A stretch of DNA of 64,000 bases from Halobellus rarus (GTDB lineage: Archaea; Halobacteriota; Halobacteria; Halobacteriales; Haloferacaceae), in the NCBI RefSeq assembly GCF_024494595.1, contig NZ_JANHDI010000013.1, positions 1-64,000 on the forward strand. Direction: 5' to 3'. The position numbers were made by a program, and so were the translations under genes. The notes beneath the pieces were generated by a model. It did not search any database, was not told the origin of the DNA, and worked only from the letters and a program-made list of their open reading frames with translations. This document shows positions 36,039 through 44,685 of this stretch, piece after piece (the stretch's first letter is position 1; each line of letters starts with the position of its first letter).

Positions 36039-38054
36039 ATGACAACCAGACCGCGACGCTTCAGACGGGTGGCGCGACAGGAGGCCGATCGGCTCGAAGA
36101 GCCGGTTCGAGAGGCCGCCGCGCTCGCCCGGAAACTCGGACTCGACCCCTACCCGGTGAACTACTGGGTGGTCGACCACGACGAGATGAACCAGCTCATC
36201 GCCTACGGCGGCTTCCAGGCCCGCTACCCGCACTGGCGGTGGGGAATGACCTACGACCGCCAGCGCAAGCAGGACCAGTTCGGGATGGGCAAGGCGTTCG
36301 AGATCGTCAACAACGACGATCCGAGCCACGCGTTCCTCCAGGAATCGAACACCCTGGCGGACCAGAAGGCCGTCATCACCCACGTCGAGGCGCACGCGGA
36401 CTTCTTCCGCAACAACGAGTGGTTCAGCCGGTTCTCCGGAGACGGCGACCTCGACGCCGCCGCGATGCTCGAACGCCACGCCGAGACCATCCAGCGCTAC
36501 GTGAGCGACCCGGAGATCGACCGCGAGGACGTCGAGCGCTTCGTCGACGCCGTGACCTGCCTCGAGGACACGATCGATCAGCACCGGCCGCTGGCGGCCG
36601 ACCGCGACGGCGAGCGGAGTCAGCCGGAGGACCTCCGCGAGCGCCTCGACGAGATGGACTTCTCCCCGACGGTCAGCGGGGCCGTCTTCGACGACGAGTG
36701 GCTCGACGAACTCGCGGAAGCGGAGGCCGCCGCGGCGGACCTCGACCGGCCGCGAACGGACGTCCTCGGGTTCCTCCTCGAACACGGGACCGTCTACGAC
36801 GAGGAGTCGGGGGAGGCCGTCGAGATGGAGCCCTGGCAGACGGAGGTCCTCGAACTCCTCCGCCGGGAGGCGTACTACTTCGCCCCGCAGAAGATGACGA
36901 AGACGATGAACGAGGGCTGGGCGGCCTACTGGGAGTCGCTGATGATGGGCGAGGAGCGCTTCGCCGGCACCGACGAGTTTCTCACCTACGCCGACCACCA
37001 GGCCCGCGTCCTGGGGTCGCCCGGACTCAATCCCTACAAACTCGGGAAAGAACTCTGGGAGTACGTCGAGAACACGGCCAACAGACGGGAAGTCGCGGAG
37101 AAACTCCTCCGCGTCGAGGGGGTCACCTGGCGGAACTTCCACGACGTCGTCGACTTCGATCGGGTTCAGTCGCTGCTCGAACCGCCGGCGGCGATCGACG
37201 CGATTCGCCCGGATACCCTCGAGAACCTCGCAGCACTCTCCGAGGACGACCCCCGCGTGGACTGGGAGACGCTCGACCGGGCGCTGTCGGACCCCGTGGC
37301 CGTCGACGTCGGCCGCTACCCCTGGAAAGTTCTCACCTACGAGGGGCTGGCCGAGCGCCACTTCTCGCTCGTGAAACCACAGAACCGTGGCTTTCTCCGG
37401 CGTGTCAGACGCTTGGAACTGGAGGAGATATCCAGATATATGTTCGACGACGCGAAGTACGGGAGCGTCGAGGAGGCCGTCGCCGACGTCGGGAAGACGG
37501 TCGGCTGGGACCGGATGCGAGAGGTCCGCGAGAGTCACAACGACGTGACGTTCCTCGACGCGTTCCTCTCTCCGGAGTTCGTCGAGTCGAACGACTACTT
37601 CACCTACGAGTACACCCGCTCGACGGGCGACTTCCGCGTCGCCTCCACGGACCCCGACGACGTGAAGAAGAAGCTGCTCCTGCAGTTCACCAACTTCGGC
37701 AAGCCGACGATCGCCGTCTTCGACGACAACTTCGAGAACCGCGGGGAACTGCTCCTCGGACACCGATACAACGGGATTATGCTCGACCTCGACGAGGCGC
37801 GCGACGTCCTCGAACGCGTGCACGAACTCTGGGGTCGACCGGTCAACCTGATGACGATCCGCAAGGAGTACGACGATCACGACGTCGAGATCGCGCGACG
37901 ACGCAACCGCGAACCGGAGCCGGTCGAAGTCGGGGTTCGGATCCGGTACGACGGCGAGGGATTCGACGAGTTCGAGCTCGATCCCGGGCTGAAAGAGCGG
38001 ATCGCCGCCGACGACATCGACTACGACACCAAGCCCGACGAGTGGCTGTCGTAG
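36039..38054 (+). CDS. SpoVR family protein
   Basis: This 671-residue SpoVR/YcgB protein includes WVVDHDEMNQLIAYGGFQARYPHWRWGMTYD, the metal-suggestive HVEAHADFFRNNEWF block, PQKMTKTMNEGWAAYWES and GLNPYKLGKELW. The C-terminal third ends with LLLGHRYNGIMLDLDEARDVLERVHELWGRPV. SpoVR is needed for spore cortex in Bacillus and is co-conserved with PrkA and YeaH in many bacteria, though its chemistry is unknown. It follows the YeaH gene by 26 bp and completes the operon. Compared with bacterial SpoVR (about 470-510 residues) it is about 150 residues longer. Confidence 0.94.
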   Translation: MTTRPRRFRRVARQEADRLEEPVREAAALARKLGLDPYPVNYWVVDHDEMNQLIAYGGFQARYPHWRWGMTYDRQRKQDQFGMGKAFEIVNNDDPSHAFLQESNTLADQKAVITHVEAHADFFRNNEWFSRFSGDGDLDAAAMLERHAETIQRYVSDPEIDREDVERFVDAVTCLEDTIDQHRPLAADRDGERSQPEDLRERLDEMDFSPTVSGAVFDDEWLDELAEAEAAAADLDRPRTDVLGFLLEHGTVYDEESGEAVEMEPWQTEVLELLRREAYYFAPQKMTKTMNEGWAAYWESLMMGEERFAGTDEFLTYADHQARVLGSPGLNPYKLGKELWEYVENTANRREVAEKLLRVEGVTWRNFHDVVDFDRVQSLLEPPAAIDAIRPDTLENLAALSEDDPRVDWETLDRALSDPVAVDVGRYPWKVLTYEGLAERHFSLVKPQNRGFLRRVRRLELEEISRYMFDDAKYGSVEEAVADVGKTVGWDRMREVRESHNDVTFLDAFLSPEFVESNDYFTYEYTRSTGDFRVASTDPDDVKKKLLLQFTNFGKPTIAVFDDNFENRGELLLGHRYNGIMLDLDEARDVLERVHELWGRPVNLMTIRKEYDDHDVEIARRRNREPEPVEVGVRIRYDGEGFDEFELDPGLKERIAADDIDYDTKPDEWLS

Positions 38055-38069
38055 TCGATAGCTCTCCGC

Positions 38070-38111
38070 CGCCGGTCAGACGGCAGAAGCCGTTCGTCGC
38101 CGGTCAGACGG
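38070..38111. repeat. 14-bp direct repeat, 28-bp period
   Basis: CGCCGGTCAGACGG occurs at 38070-38083 and 38098-38111. The second copy contains the stop codon and last residues of the SAMP-like gene; the first lies in the gap to the SpoVR stop. It fits the pattern of short duplications at gene ends seen elsewhere in the window. Confidence 0.75.
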
Positions 38112-38385
38112 TGGCTCGGGACCCGCCGGTCACCGGCGGAAACATCGCGAGCTCGTCGCCGTCCTCGATCGAATCCGCCGGCGAGGCCGGCGTGCCGTTC
38201 CGCATCAGATTCACGTCGTCGGCGAGGGAGTCGCCGTCGAGAATCCGATCGTCGAGCCCGTCACACTCCGCTACGAGCGCGGCGATCGCGTCGTCGATCG
38301 TGCCGTCGCCGTCGACGGAGACCGCGTGTTCTCGTCCGCCCGCGACCTCGGCGAGATCGGCGAACAGCCGCCAGGTGATCTGCAT
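38104..38385 (-). CDS. SAMP1/MoaD-like ubiquitin-fold protein with residues after Gly-Gly
   Basis: This 93-residue ubiquitin-fold protein closely resembles haloarchaeal SAMP1/MoaD: ITWRLFADLAEVAGGRE at the start, a DDVNLMRNG strand and GDELAMFPPVTGG at the end. The Gly-Gly is at residues 87-88 but five residues (SRATV) follow. Conjugation or sulfur transfer needs a free C-terminal Gly, so cleavage by a JAMM-type protease would be required first, as for eukaryotic ubiquitin precursors. The reading frame to the TGA at 38104 is clear. It converges on SpoVR. Confidence 0.86.
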   Translation of the reverse strand: MQITWRLFADLAEVAGGREHAVSVDGDGTIDDAIAALVAECDGLDDRILDGDSLADDVNLMRNGTPASPADSIEDGDELAMFPPVTGGSRATV

Positions 38386-38416
38386 ACCTCCACTCGCGTC
38401 CCGGACGAGTTGAGCG

Positions 38417-39700
38417 TTACGCCGTCGGATCGTCGCCGTCGGGACGCGCTCCGCCGCCGTCCGCGGCCGGGGCCGCCGCGAGTACGGCGACCTCGCGGAG
38501 CCGTTCGGGACGGGCGACCACGTAGAGTTCGTCGCCGGCGGTGAGTACCCTGCTCCGCGCCGGAATCGCCTCGATCGGGCTTCCCGGCGGCCGTACGGCG
38601 ACCACCGTCGCGGCGACGTCGCTCAGCGTCGCGCCGTCGAGAGCGCTGTCGGCCTCGACGGCGACGACGACCATCGTCTCGTCGGCCGCACGCAGTAGAG
38701 CGGTGAACTCGCGCTCAGCGCCGGGATCAGTCGGCAGCGTAAGCAGCCGGTAGGACTCGTCGGGCGCGAGCGCCGCCGCATCGGTCTCGTCGAGGATCAC
38801 CGTGGCGACGTCGTCGGTCGAAGCCCGCAGTTCGCCGCTCGCCACGCGTCTGGCGGGCTTTCTGCCGCTGTCTCCGTCTTCGTTCGCGCCGCCCCCGTTG
38901 CTCGCGTCGACCCGCCGCCACAACTGTACTGCGTCGCCGGCGGACGCTCCCGCTCCCGGATCCGCCCGGACCGCGACGGCGGCGAACCCGGGCGCGAGCG
39001 TCGTTCCGAGGCCCGCGACCCGCCGACCGAGTCCGAGTTTCGTCACCGTGCCGTCGTCGTCGAGTTCGAGGTCGACGTAGCCGACGCCGTAGTCCTCCTT
39101 GATACGCGCGACGACGCGGTCGCGGAGCGCCTCGCCGCGGAGGTTCCGGGGCACGAGGAGCGTCTTCCCCGCCAGTTCCTCCTTCGTCGCCCCCGGCACG
39201 GGCTCGTACCCCTCGATGTCCGCCACGTCGTCGGCCTCCTCCGGAAGTTCGATCGCGCGGATCCGACCGACGTTGCTGACCAGTCGACTCACCTCGGTGT
39301 CGAGTTCGCGCGTGCCGACGAGCGCGAACACGCTGGTCGCGAGTCGGTCCCCGACCGCTCGTCCGGCGGGCGAGACGGCGATGGCGGCGGCGAGCGTCGC
39401 CGCGTTGACGAGGACGACCGTCGGATCGAACACGTCGGCGGGGTCCGAGCCGACGGCCCGCTGGAAGAGCCCGACGGCGTTGAGGTACACCGCGACGCCG
39501 GACGCGCCGAAGAGCGTCGCCAGCCAGGCCGGGATCTCATCGCGCGTGTACCACCGATAGAGAATCGCCCCGAGCGCCGCGAGGATCGCCGCGAGAACGG
39601 CCAGACCGACCACCCGGGTCAGCGCACCCATCAGCGTCGGATCGTCCGGGATCCCCGCTCCGATCTGGAACGAGACGCCGGCCGCCAGGGGGAGGCTCAC
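38417..39700 (-). CDS. Membrane protein with TrkA-C-like cytoplasmic domains, second of pair
   Basis: This 427-residue protein starts at a GTG overlapping the previous stop (GTGA). It has two or three N-terminal membrane segments (about 20-95). The cytoplasmic part has an RCK-like stretch (residues about 110-230, with GKTLLVPRNLRGEALRDRVVARIKEDYGVGYVDLEL) and a C-terminal TrkA-C-like block (IEAIPARSRVLTAGDELYVVARPERLRE). The first gene of the pair has the same plan, so they probably form one membrane complex sensing or gating potassium. An acidic Gly-rich insert (about 275-290) separates domains. The family assignment is by pattern only. Confidence 0.75.
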   Translation of the reverse strand: MSLPLAAGVSFQIGAGIPDDPTLMGALTRVVGLAVLAAILAALGAILYRWYTRDEIPAWLATLFGASGVAVYLNAVGLFQRAVGSDPADVFDPTVVLVNAATLAAAIAVSPAGRAVGDRLATSVFALVGTRELDTEVSRLVSNVGRIRAIELPEEADDVADIEGYEPVPGATKEELAGKTLLVPRNLRGEALRDRVVARIKEDYGVGYVDLELDDDGTVTKLGLGRRVAGLGTTLAPGFAAVAVRADPGAGASAGDAVQLWRRVDASNGGGANEDGDSGRKPARRVASGELRASTDDVATVILDETDAAALAPDESYRLLTLPTDPGAEREFTALLRAADETMVVVAVEADSALDGATLSDVAATVVAVRPPGSPIEAIPARSRVLTAGDELYVVARPERLREVAVLAAAPAADGGGARPDGDDPTA

Positions 39701-40950
39701 GCCGTCACCTCCCCGAACGCGTCCAGGTCCGCCTTGCTCCCGACGACGAGGAGGTCGTCGCCGGACGCGATGGCGTGCGACCCGCGAGGCGCGATCGACC
39801 ACGATCCGTCGTGCCTGATCGCGAGGACGATCACGCCGTGGACCTCCCGGACGCCCGCCTCCCCGATCGTGGTCGCAACCAACTCGCTCCCCACGCCGAC
39901 CGTGAACCGACGGAACCGCTTGCCGGTGCGTCGGAGCAGTCCGACCAGCTCGAACTCCCGCCGGCTCCCCCGAGACTCGACGACCAGGCGGACGTCGTCG
40001 GCCGCGAGCAGGTCCGTCGCCGGTTGTCGCCCGGCCGCGAGCGTGACCCGCGCCGGGCCGCCGGTCGCCGTCGGAACCGTCGACTCTCCCGCTGCGGTCG
40101 GTGGGTCGGCCGTCTCGTCGCCGCCGTCGGTCTCGGCGGCCGGTGAACTTCCCGCCGGGGCGACGCCCCCGGCGTCCGAGCCCGCCTCTTCGAGGACTCC
40201 CAGGAACCGCGCGTCGAACCGCTCGCCGTCGGCGAGGACCGTCACCTCGTCGCCCCGTGCGGTTCCCGTCGGAACCAACGCGTCCACGGACACCGCCCGC
40301 TCGCCCGGTTTGAGGTGTTTCGAGAGCCCGCTCGTCGGCGGTGCCGCGGAAACCGTCGCGCGGGCGCGCTCGTCGAGCGTCACCGACACCTCCACGAGGT
40401 CGTACTCGGTCCGGAGCGCGGCCGCGACGCGGGATTCCAGTTCCACGAGCGGGAGGTCCGCCGGGAACGTCCACGTCTCCGCGCGGATCGCCTCTCGCAG
40501 CGCCGCCGGGAGCGGCGGGTAGCCCTCGAGGTCGCCCACGTCGCCGACGACGGTGATCCGGGCCTGGCCGCGACCGCCGACCAGTTCGACGACGTCCGCC
40601 GAGAGCGTCCGCTTCGTGAGTTCGCGGAGCGTCATCCGGCGCGGGAGCGACGCGCCCATCTTGTCGCCCTGGCCGTGCGCGTACAGCGTTCCCATCAGGA
40701 CGACGAGCAGGGCGACCGTGAGACGGAGCTGATTCGCCGATCCCGTCAGCGACGGGTCCGCGAGCGCGAGGAGCCCGCCGTTGAGTCCGGCGATCATCAC
40801 GCCGAGGCCGACGACGCCGAGCCCGGGAATCGTGATTCCGGTGAAGTACTTGAATCCGAAGCCGAGCAGCCAGGCGATGAGCGCCGGCACGAGCCCGGTC
40901 AGTACGCCGAGGTAGAGGCCGTAGAGGATTTCGACGGGGAGAGATGCCAT
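39697..40950 (-). CDS. Membrane protein with TrkA-C-like cytoplasmic domains, first of pair
   Basis: This 417-residue protein has three membrane helices in the first 90 residues (LYGLYLGVLTGLVPALIAWLLGF, GLGVVGLGVMIAGLNGGLLAL, LRLTVALLVVLMGTLYAHG). A cytoplasmic region of about 320 residues ends in a TrkA-C-like domain (GVREVHGVIVLAIRHDGSWSIAPRG, IASGDDLLVVGSKADLDAF). A Ser/Gly/Ala-rich linker lies near 240-290. It is translationally coupled to the second gene by 4 bp overlap. Together they look like a two-subunit regulator of K+ transport, but no pore subunit is next to them. Confidence 0.77.
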   Translation of the reverse strand: MASLPVEILYGLYLGVLTGLVPALIAWLLGFGFKYFTGITIPGLGVVGLGVMIAGLNGGLLALADPSLTGSANQLRLTVALLVVLMGTLYAHGQGDKMGASLPRRMTLRELTKRTLSADVVELVGGRGQARITVVGDVGDLEGYPPLPAALREAIRAETWTFPADLPLVELESRVAAALRTEYDLVEVSVTLDERARATVSAAPPTSGLSKHLKPGERAVSVDALVPTGTARGDEVTVLADGERFDARFLGVLEEAGSDAGGVAPAGSSPAAETDGGDETADPPTAAGESTVPTATGGPARVTLAAGRQPATDLLAADDVRLVVESRGSRREFELVGLLRRTGKRFRRFTVGVGSELVATTIGEAGVREVHGVIVLAIRHDGSWSIAPRGSHAIASGDDLLVVGSKADLDAFGEVTA

Positions 40951-41145
40951 CGACGGCTACTCTCGGGGAACCGGTTTACAGTTGTCGCTCACACTGTCGG
41001 GGATGGGCCGCAAAGGCCTTCCGTGCTCCCGCGCCACCGACACTCTTCGGGTCGCGCTGCGTCGACGGTGCGTGAGACGAGACCGTTCGGTCGTACCGGA
41101 ACCGACCGGGGGAACCCGCCGGTGTCCGAGCATCCGGTGGACCGA

Positions 41146-42084
41146 TCAGGGGTACGGTTCGTCGAGCGCACGGGCCCGTTCGAGCTCGGATTGGACTGCC
41201 CCCCAGTTCACGTGCGGTTCGACCCCGTCGAGGGAACGCGCGAACGCGTCGATCCGGTCGCCGTACGCCTCCGTCCACGCCGGGTCCCCGGCGTCGTCGA
41301 GCGCGTCCCGTACCGATTCGGCTCGCGATTCGAGTTCGTTCAACCGGCTCCGGAGCTCCTCGTCCCAGTGTTCGCCCGCGACGCCGTCCCGGTCGGCCAT
41401 CTCGCGAAGGTCGGCGAGTTCGGACCGCAGATCCCGTATCAACACCGGGATCAGCCCGACCCGCAACGACGCATCGAGCCAAGATTCGGCGTCCTCGTGG
41501 TCATCCCGGGCCGCTTCGAGCGAGTCGGCCACGGCGTCGACGTCCTCCTCGAACGCGCGGCGTCTGCGCTCGTATGAGTCGAGCCACCGCTCGAAGTCTT
41601 CGAGATCCAGTTGCAGTTCGTCGGCCCGCCGCTGTGGCTCCTGGATTTCGGTGGCGATCCGCCGGAGTTCGACGACCGACTCGTAGACCGCGTCGGGGTC
41701 GTCCGCGGGAGTCGAGATCTCTTGGAGTTCCAAGCCGAGCCGTTCCACCTGCGCTGTTGCCGCGTCGAGCGTCGCCCGATACCCTTCTAAGCGCGACGCG
41801 ACGACGTCGAGATCCCGCACCCCGTCGGCGGCCGCCGTCGCGTCGTCGAGCGCCGATCCGGCGAGTTCGACGCGGGTCTCCGCCGTCGCCAGGCGCTTCG
41901 CGACGTCCGAGACGGTCGAATCGATGCCATCCCGCGTTACCCGATCGTCCGTCGTGACGTGATCGAGGAGCGACCGCACCTCGTCGGGGTCGCGGGTCGG
42001 GTCCGCGGCGGCGATCGCCTCCACCGCCTCCTCGGTCGACAGTCCCACGACCGCTCGGTCGCCGTCCCATCGGTTCGAACTCAT
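41146..42084 (-). CDS. Long coiled-coil protein
   Basis: This 312-residue, strongly acidic protein starts with a small globular segment (LSTEEAVEAIAAADPTRDPDEVRSLLDHVTTDDRVTRDGID, about 15-55) resembling a helical DNA- or protein-binding cap. The rest is predicted coiled coil to about residue 300 with regular Leu/Ala heptads. There is no membrane segment. Haloarchaea have many such proteins and I do not recognise this one. It is divergent from pstS. Confidence 0.7.
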   Translation of the reverse strand: MSSNRWDGDRAVVGLSTEEAVEAIAAADPTRDPDEVRSLLDHVTTDDRVTRDGIDSTVSDVAKRLATAETRVELAGSALDDATAAADGVRDLDVVASRLEGYRATLDAATAQVERLGLELQEISTPADDPDAVYESVVELRRIATEIQEPQRRADELQLDLEDFERWLDSYERRRRAFEEDVDAVADSLEAARDDHEDAESWLDASLRVGLIPVLIRDLRSELADLREMADRDGVAGEHWDEELRSRLNELESRAESVRDALDDAGDPAWTEAYGDRIDAFARSLDGVEPHVNWGAVQSELERARALDEPYP

Positions 42085-42130
42085 CGTTCGGCTGCTATCG
42101 CCGGGACGGTTTGCGTCCTGCTATTAGGCG

Positions 42131-42146
42131 TCTATAGACCTATAGA
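42131..42146. promoter_or_regulatory. Palindrome in the pst promoter region
   Basis: TCTATAG-AC-CTATAGA is a perfect 7-bp inverted repeat with a 2-bp spacer in the gap between the coiled-coil gene and pstS. It lies about 105 bp upstream of the pstS start and may serve phosphate control of either divergent gene. Whether it matches a known phosphate-dependent element is not claimed. Confidence 0.5.
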
Positions 42147-42218
42147 GCGCTCGCGTTCGATCATTCTGGTACGTCCGGATACGAGACGTCCCTATCGGAC
42201 GGTACCACCGTAGACACC

Positions 42219-42227
42219 TATTATAAA
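42219..42227 (+). promoter_or_regulatory. TATA box of pstS
   Basis: TATTATAAA lies 25 bp before the ATG at 42252, the distance expected for a near-leaderless transcript. It is the clearest TATA box seen in the window and supports strong, regulated pst expression. Confidence 0.7.
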
Positions 42228-42251
42228 CCGCTTTTAACAGATCACGGATGG

Positions 42252-43475
42252 ATGCAGTTGATGACGCGCGAATCAGAGCGCCTCGGAGACCGCGTATCAC
42301 GTCGGGAATTCCTCGTTGCCTCGGGGACGGTGGGAGTCGCTGGGCTCGCCGGTTGCGGTGGCTCACAGGGCGGATCGAACACGGAGTCGGCGTCCGGTGG
42401 GGACGGCGAGGGCGGCGAGAGCACGCCGACGCAGTCCCAGTCTGGCTCCTCGGGCGGGGACGGAAGCGGCGTCGATACCTCCCTCCTCAACGCGGAGGGT
42501 TCGTCGACGGTCTACCCGATCTCGAACAAGGGCAGTTCGTACTGGAACTCCAACGCGCCGCCGAGCGATGGCGAATACTGGGGATCCAACGACGAGAGCA
42601 CCGTGCCTGGTTGGAGTGCACTCGGCGAGCCGGATATGATGATCGCCGACTACTTCGCGAGCCAGGCCGGGTTCGAGCCGACCGAACAGCGTTCGGAACC
42701 GCCGTTCCCGACGACGGTCGGCCTCTCGCACTCGGGCACCGGCTGTGAAGCTGTCGTCGACGGACTCGTCGACATCGGCAACTCCTCGGGGCCGATCACG
42801 GCCGAACTCGACTGGAGCGAGGAGCGCCGGGACGAGGAGGTCGTCGACCACGTCGTCGGCCGCGACGGACAGCCGATCGTCGTCAGTAGCGACGTCGCCG
42901 ACGCCGGGATCGACCAGCTCACCGGTGAACAGGTCCGAGCCATCTTCCAGGGCGAGGTCGACAACTGGAGCGATCTCGACGGCATCGACTACGACCAGGA
43001 GCTGTACGTGATCGGCCGCGCGGAGGGCTCGGGAACGGACACTGCGTTCCGGCTCAATATGCTCGGCGACGCCGACGCGTCGATGGACGTCGACACCCGA
43101 CAGGGGCAGAACCAGCAGGTCGCCCAGCTCGTCTCGCAGAACGACGGTGCCATCGCATATATGGCGCTCGCGTTCACGGGCGATCAGGTCCAGCCGATCG
43201 CGATCGACTTCGAGGGGACCGTCTACGAGCCCGACCGCGACGCGGAGAACACCATCTTCGACAGCGAGTACCCGCTCAATCGCGACCTCCATATGTACAC
43301 GAAGATCACGGAGGACACGCCGAGCGGAACGGACCAGCGCGAGGCCGCGTTTATGAATATGTTCCTAACGGAGTTCGGGCAGAGGCTGTTCGTCGAGGAC
43401 GTCAACTACATCCCTCTCCCGACCGCGGACATCGAGGCCGAGCGCGAGAAGCTGAGCGATTGGATCGACTACTGA
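42252..43475 (+). CDS. pstS: Phosphate-binding lipoprotein PstS
   Basis: This 407-residue (or 404 from the ATG at 42261) substrate-binding protein of the high-affinity phosphate ABC importer has a twin-arginine lipoprotein signal: SRREFLVASGTVGVAGLAGCGG, with the lipobox Cys in LAGCGG. An acidic Ser/Gly linker follows, then the PstS fold: EGSSTVYPIS (phosphate loop), SHSGTGCEAVVDGLVDIGNSS and GRAEGSGTDTAFR. It acts outside the membrane. It is first in pstSCAB-phoU, with 67 bp to pstC. Confidence 0.96.
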   Translation: MQLMTRESERLGDRVSRREFLVASGTVGVAGLAGCGGSQGGSNTESASGGDGEGGESTPTQSQSGSSGGDGSGVDTSLLNAEGSSTVYPISNKGSSYWNSNAPPSDGEYWGSNDESTVPGWSALGEPDMMIADYFASQAGFEPTEQRSEPPFPTTVGLSHSGTGCEAVVDGLVDIGNSSGPITAELDWSEERRDEEVVDHVVGRDGQPIVVSSDVADAGIDQLTGEQVRAIFQGEVDNWSDLDGIDYDQELYVIGRAEGSGTDTAFRLNMLGDADASMDVDTRQGQNQQVAQLVSQNDGAIAYMALAFTGDQVQPIAIDFEGTVYEPDRDAENTIFDSEYPLNRDLHMYTKITEDTPSGTDQREAAFMNMFLTEFGQRLFVEDVNYIPLPTADIEAEREKLSDWIDY

Positions 43476-43542
43476 GCCGGAGGGCTCGGTAGCGGGACCG
43501 CGGTTCGCGACGCGGCACGCGGTCGGCCATATTTGATACCAA

Positions 43543-44685
43543 ATGTCATTCATTACAACACTCATCAAACGCGGACGATCGAGGCTCCGGGAGGTCGCTC
43601 GGCGGCAGGGCCGACGGGCACGCGACTTCGTCGACGAGACGGAATCCGAGGCCCTGGCGGTCGTGACGGTCGTCGCGCTCTCGCTCGTCGCCGCGCTCGT
43701 CGGCTTCCTGCTCGTCTCGGCGCTGACCGTCGTTCCCCTCGCGACGTTCGTCGTCGCCACCGTCTACGGCTGGTTCCGCCACCAGGAGGTGACGGCGCGC
43801 GTCCTGACGCTAACGACGACAGTCTCGACGCTCTTGATCTTGGGGCTCATCATCGTGTTCATCTTCCTGGAGTCGATCCCGATCGTCCGCTACGAAAGCG
43901 CGACCGTGTTCGGCGTGACCGTGCCGGGGCTCCGGCTGTTCGTCGAGACGCGCTGGGACGCCGTCAGCGACCCCGTGCGGTTCTCGATGGTCCCGATGAT
44001 ACACGGGACGGTGATGGTGACCCTCATCGCGACGGCGGTGGCCGCCCCCCTGGGCGTCTCCGCCGCGCTCTTCCTCTCGGAGATCGCCCCCGCACCCGTC
44101 CGAGAGGTAGTCAAACCGGGCGTCGAGATCCTCGCTGGCATCCCGTCGATCGTCTACGGGTTCATCGGGTTCACCATTCTGAGCCCCTGGGCCTCCGACC
44201 AGTTCCGGCTCAACGGTCAGGGGACGTACCTCTTCGTCGGAATCGTCGTCGGTCTGATGGCGCTGCCGACGGTCGTCTCCGTCGCCGAGGACGCGCTGTC
44301 GAGCGTGCCGGAGTCGATCAAGAGCGGCTCGCTCGCGGTCGGGACGACCGACTGGCAGACGATGACGTCGATCACGCTCCCGGCGGCGTTCTCGGGCGTC
44401 TCCGCCGCAGTCCTCCTCGGAGTGGGGCGCGCCATCGGCGAGACGATGGCCGCGACGGTGATGCTGAAGGGAGTCCCGCGGCTCACCGATCCGCTGTACA
44501 ACGTCTTCTACGGGCAGGAGACCCTCACGTCGATCATCGCCCGCAACTACGGCGACGCGGACGGGCTCCAGATGGACGCGCTGTTCATCGCCGGGGTCAT
44601 CCTCTTCGTCACCGTCCTGTTCATCTCGATCGGGTCGCAGTACATCGAGTGGCGAATGAGGCGGCAGTTCGGAGGTGACGTCTGA
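43543..44685 (+). CDS. pstC: Phosphate ABC transporter permease PstC
   Basis: This is a 380-residue permease with about seven membrane helices. The binding-protein-dependent transport signature (EAA loop) is SIKSGSLAVGTTDWQTMTSITLP. Family motifs include MIHGTVMVTLIATAVAAPLGVSAALFLSEIAP and GIPSIVYGFIGFTIL. It is about 60 residues longer than E. coli PstC because of an extra N-terminal helix pair. Its stop overlaps the pstA start by one base (TGATG). Confidence 0.96.
   Translation: MSFITTLIKRGRSRLREVARRQGRRARDFVDETESEALAVVTVVALSLVAALVGFLLVSALTVVPLATFVVATVYGWFRHQEVTARVLTLTTTVSTLLILGLIIVFIFLESIPIVRYESATVFGVTVPGLRLFVETRWDAVSDPVRFSMVPMIHGTVMVTLIATAVAAPLGVSAALFLSEIAPAPVREVVKPGVEILAGIPSIVYGFIGFTILSPWASDQFRLNGQGTYLFVGIVVGLMALPTVVSVAEDALSSVPESIKSGSLAVGTTDWQTMTSITLPAAFSGVSAAVLLGVGRAIGETMAATVMLKGVPRLTDPLYNVFYGQETLTSIIARNYGDADGLQMDALFIAGVILFVTVLFISIGSQYIEWRMRRQFGGDV

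Noticed and set aside
35961-37880. 639-codon minus-strand frame opposite SpoVR
   Set aside because: Antisense to clear SpoVR motifs; Val/Asp/Glu-rich shadow composition.
42252-43475. Molybdate or tungstate-binding rather than phosphate-binding protein
   Set aside because: Downstream pstC, pstA, pstB and phoU and the SSTVYPIS and SGTG loops fix the phosphate assignment.
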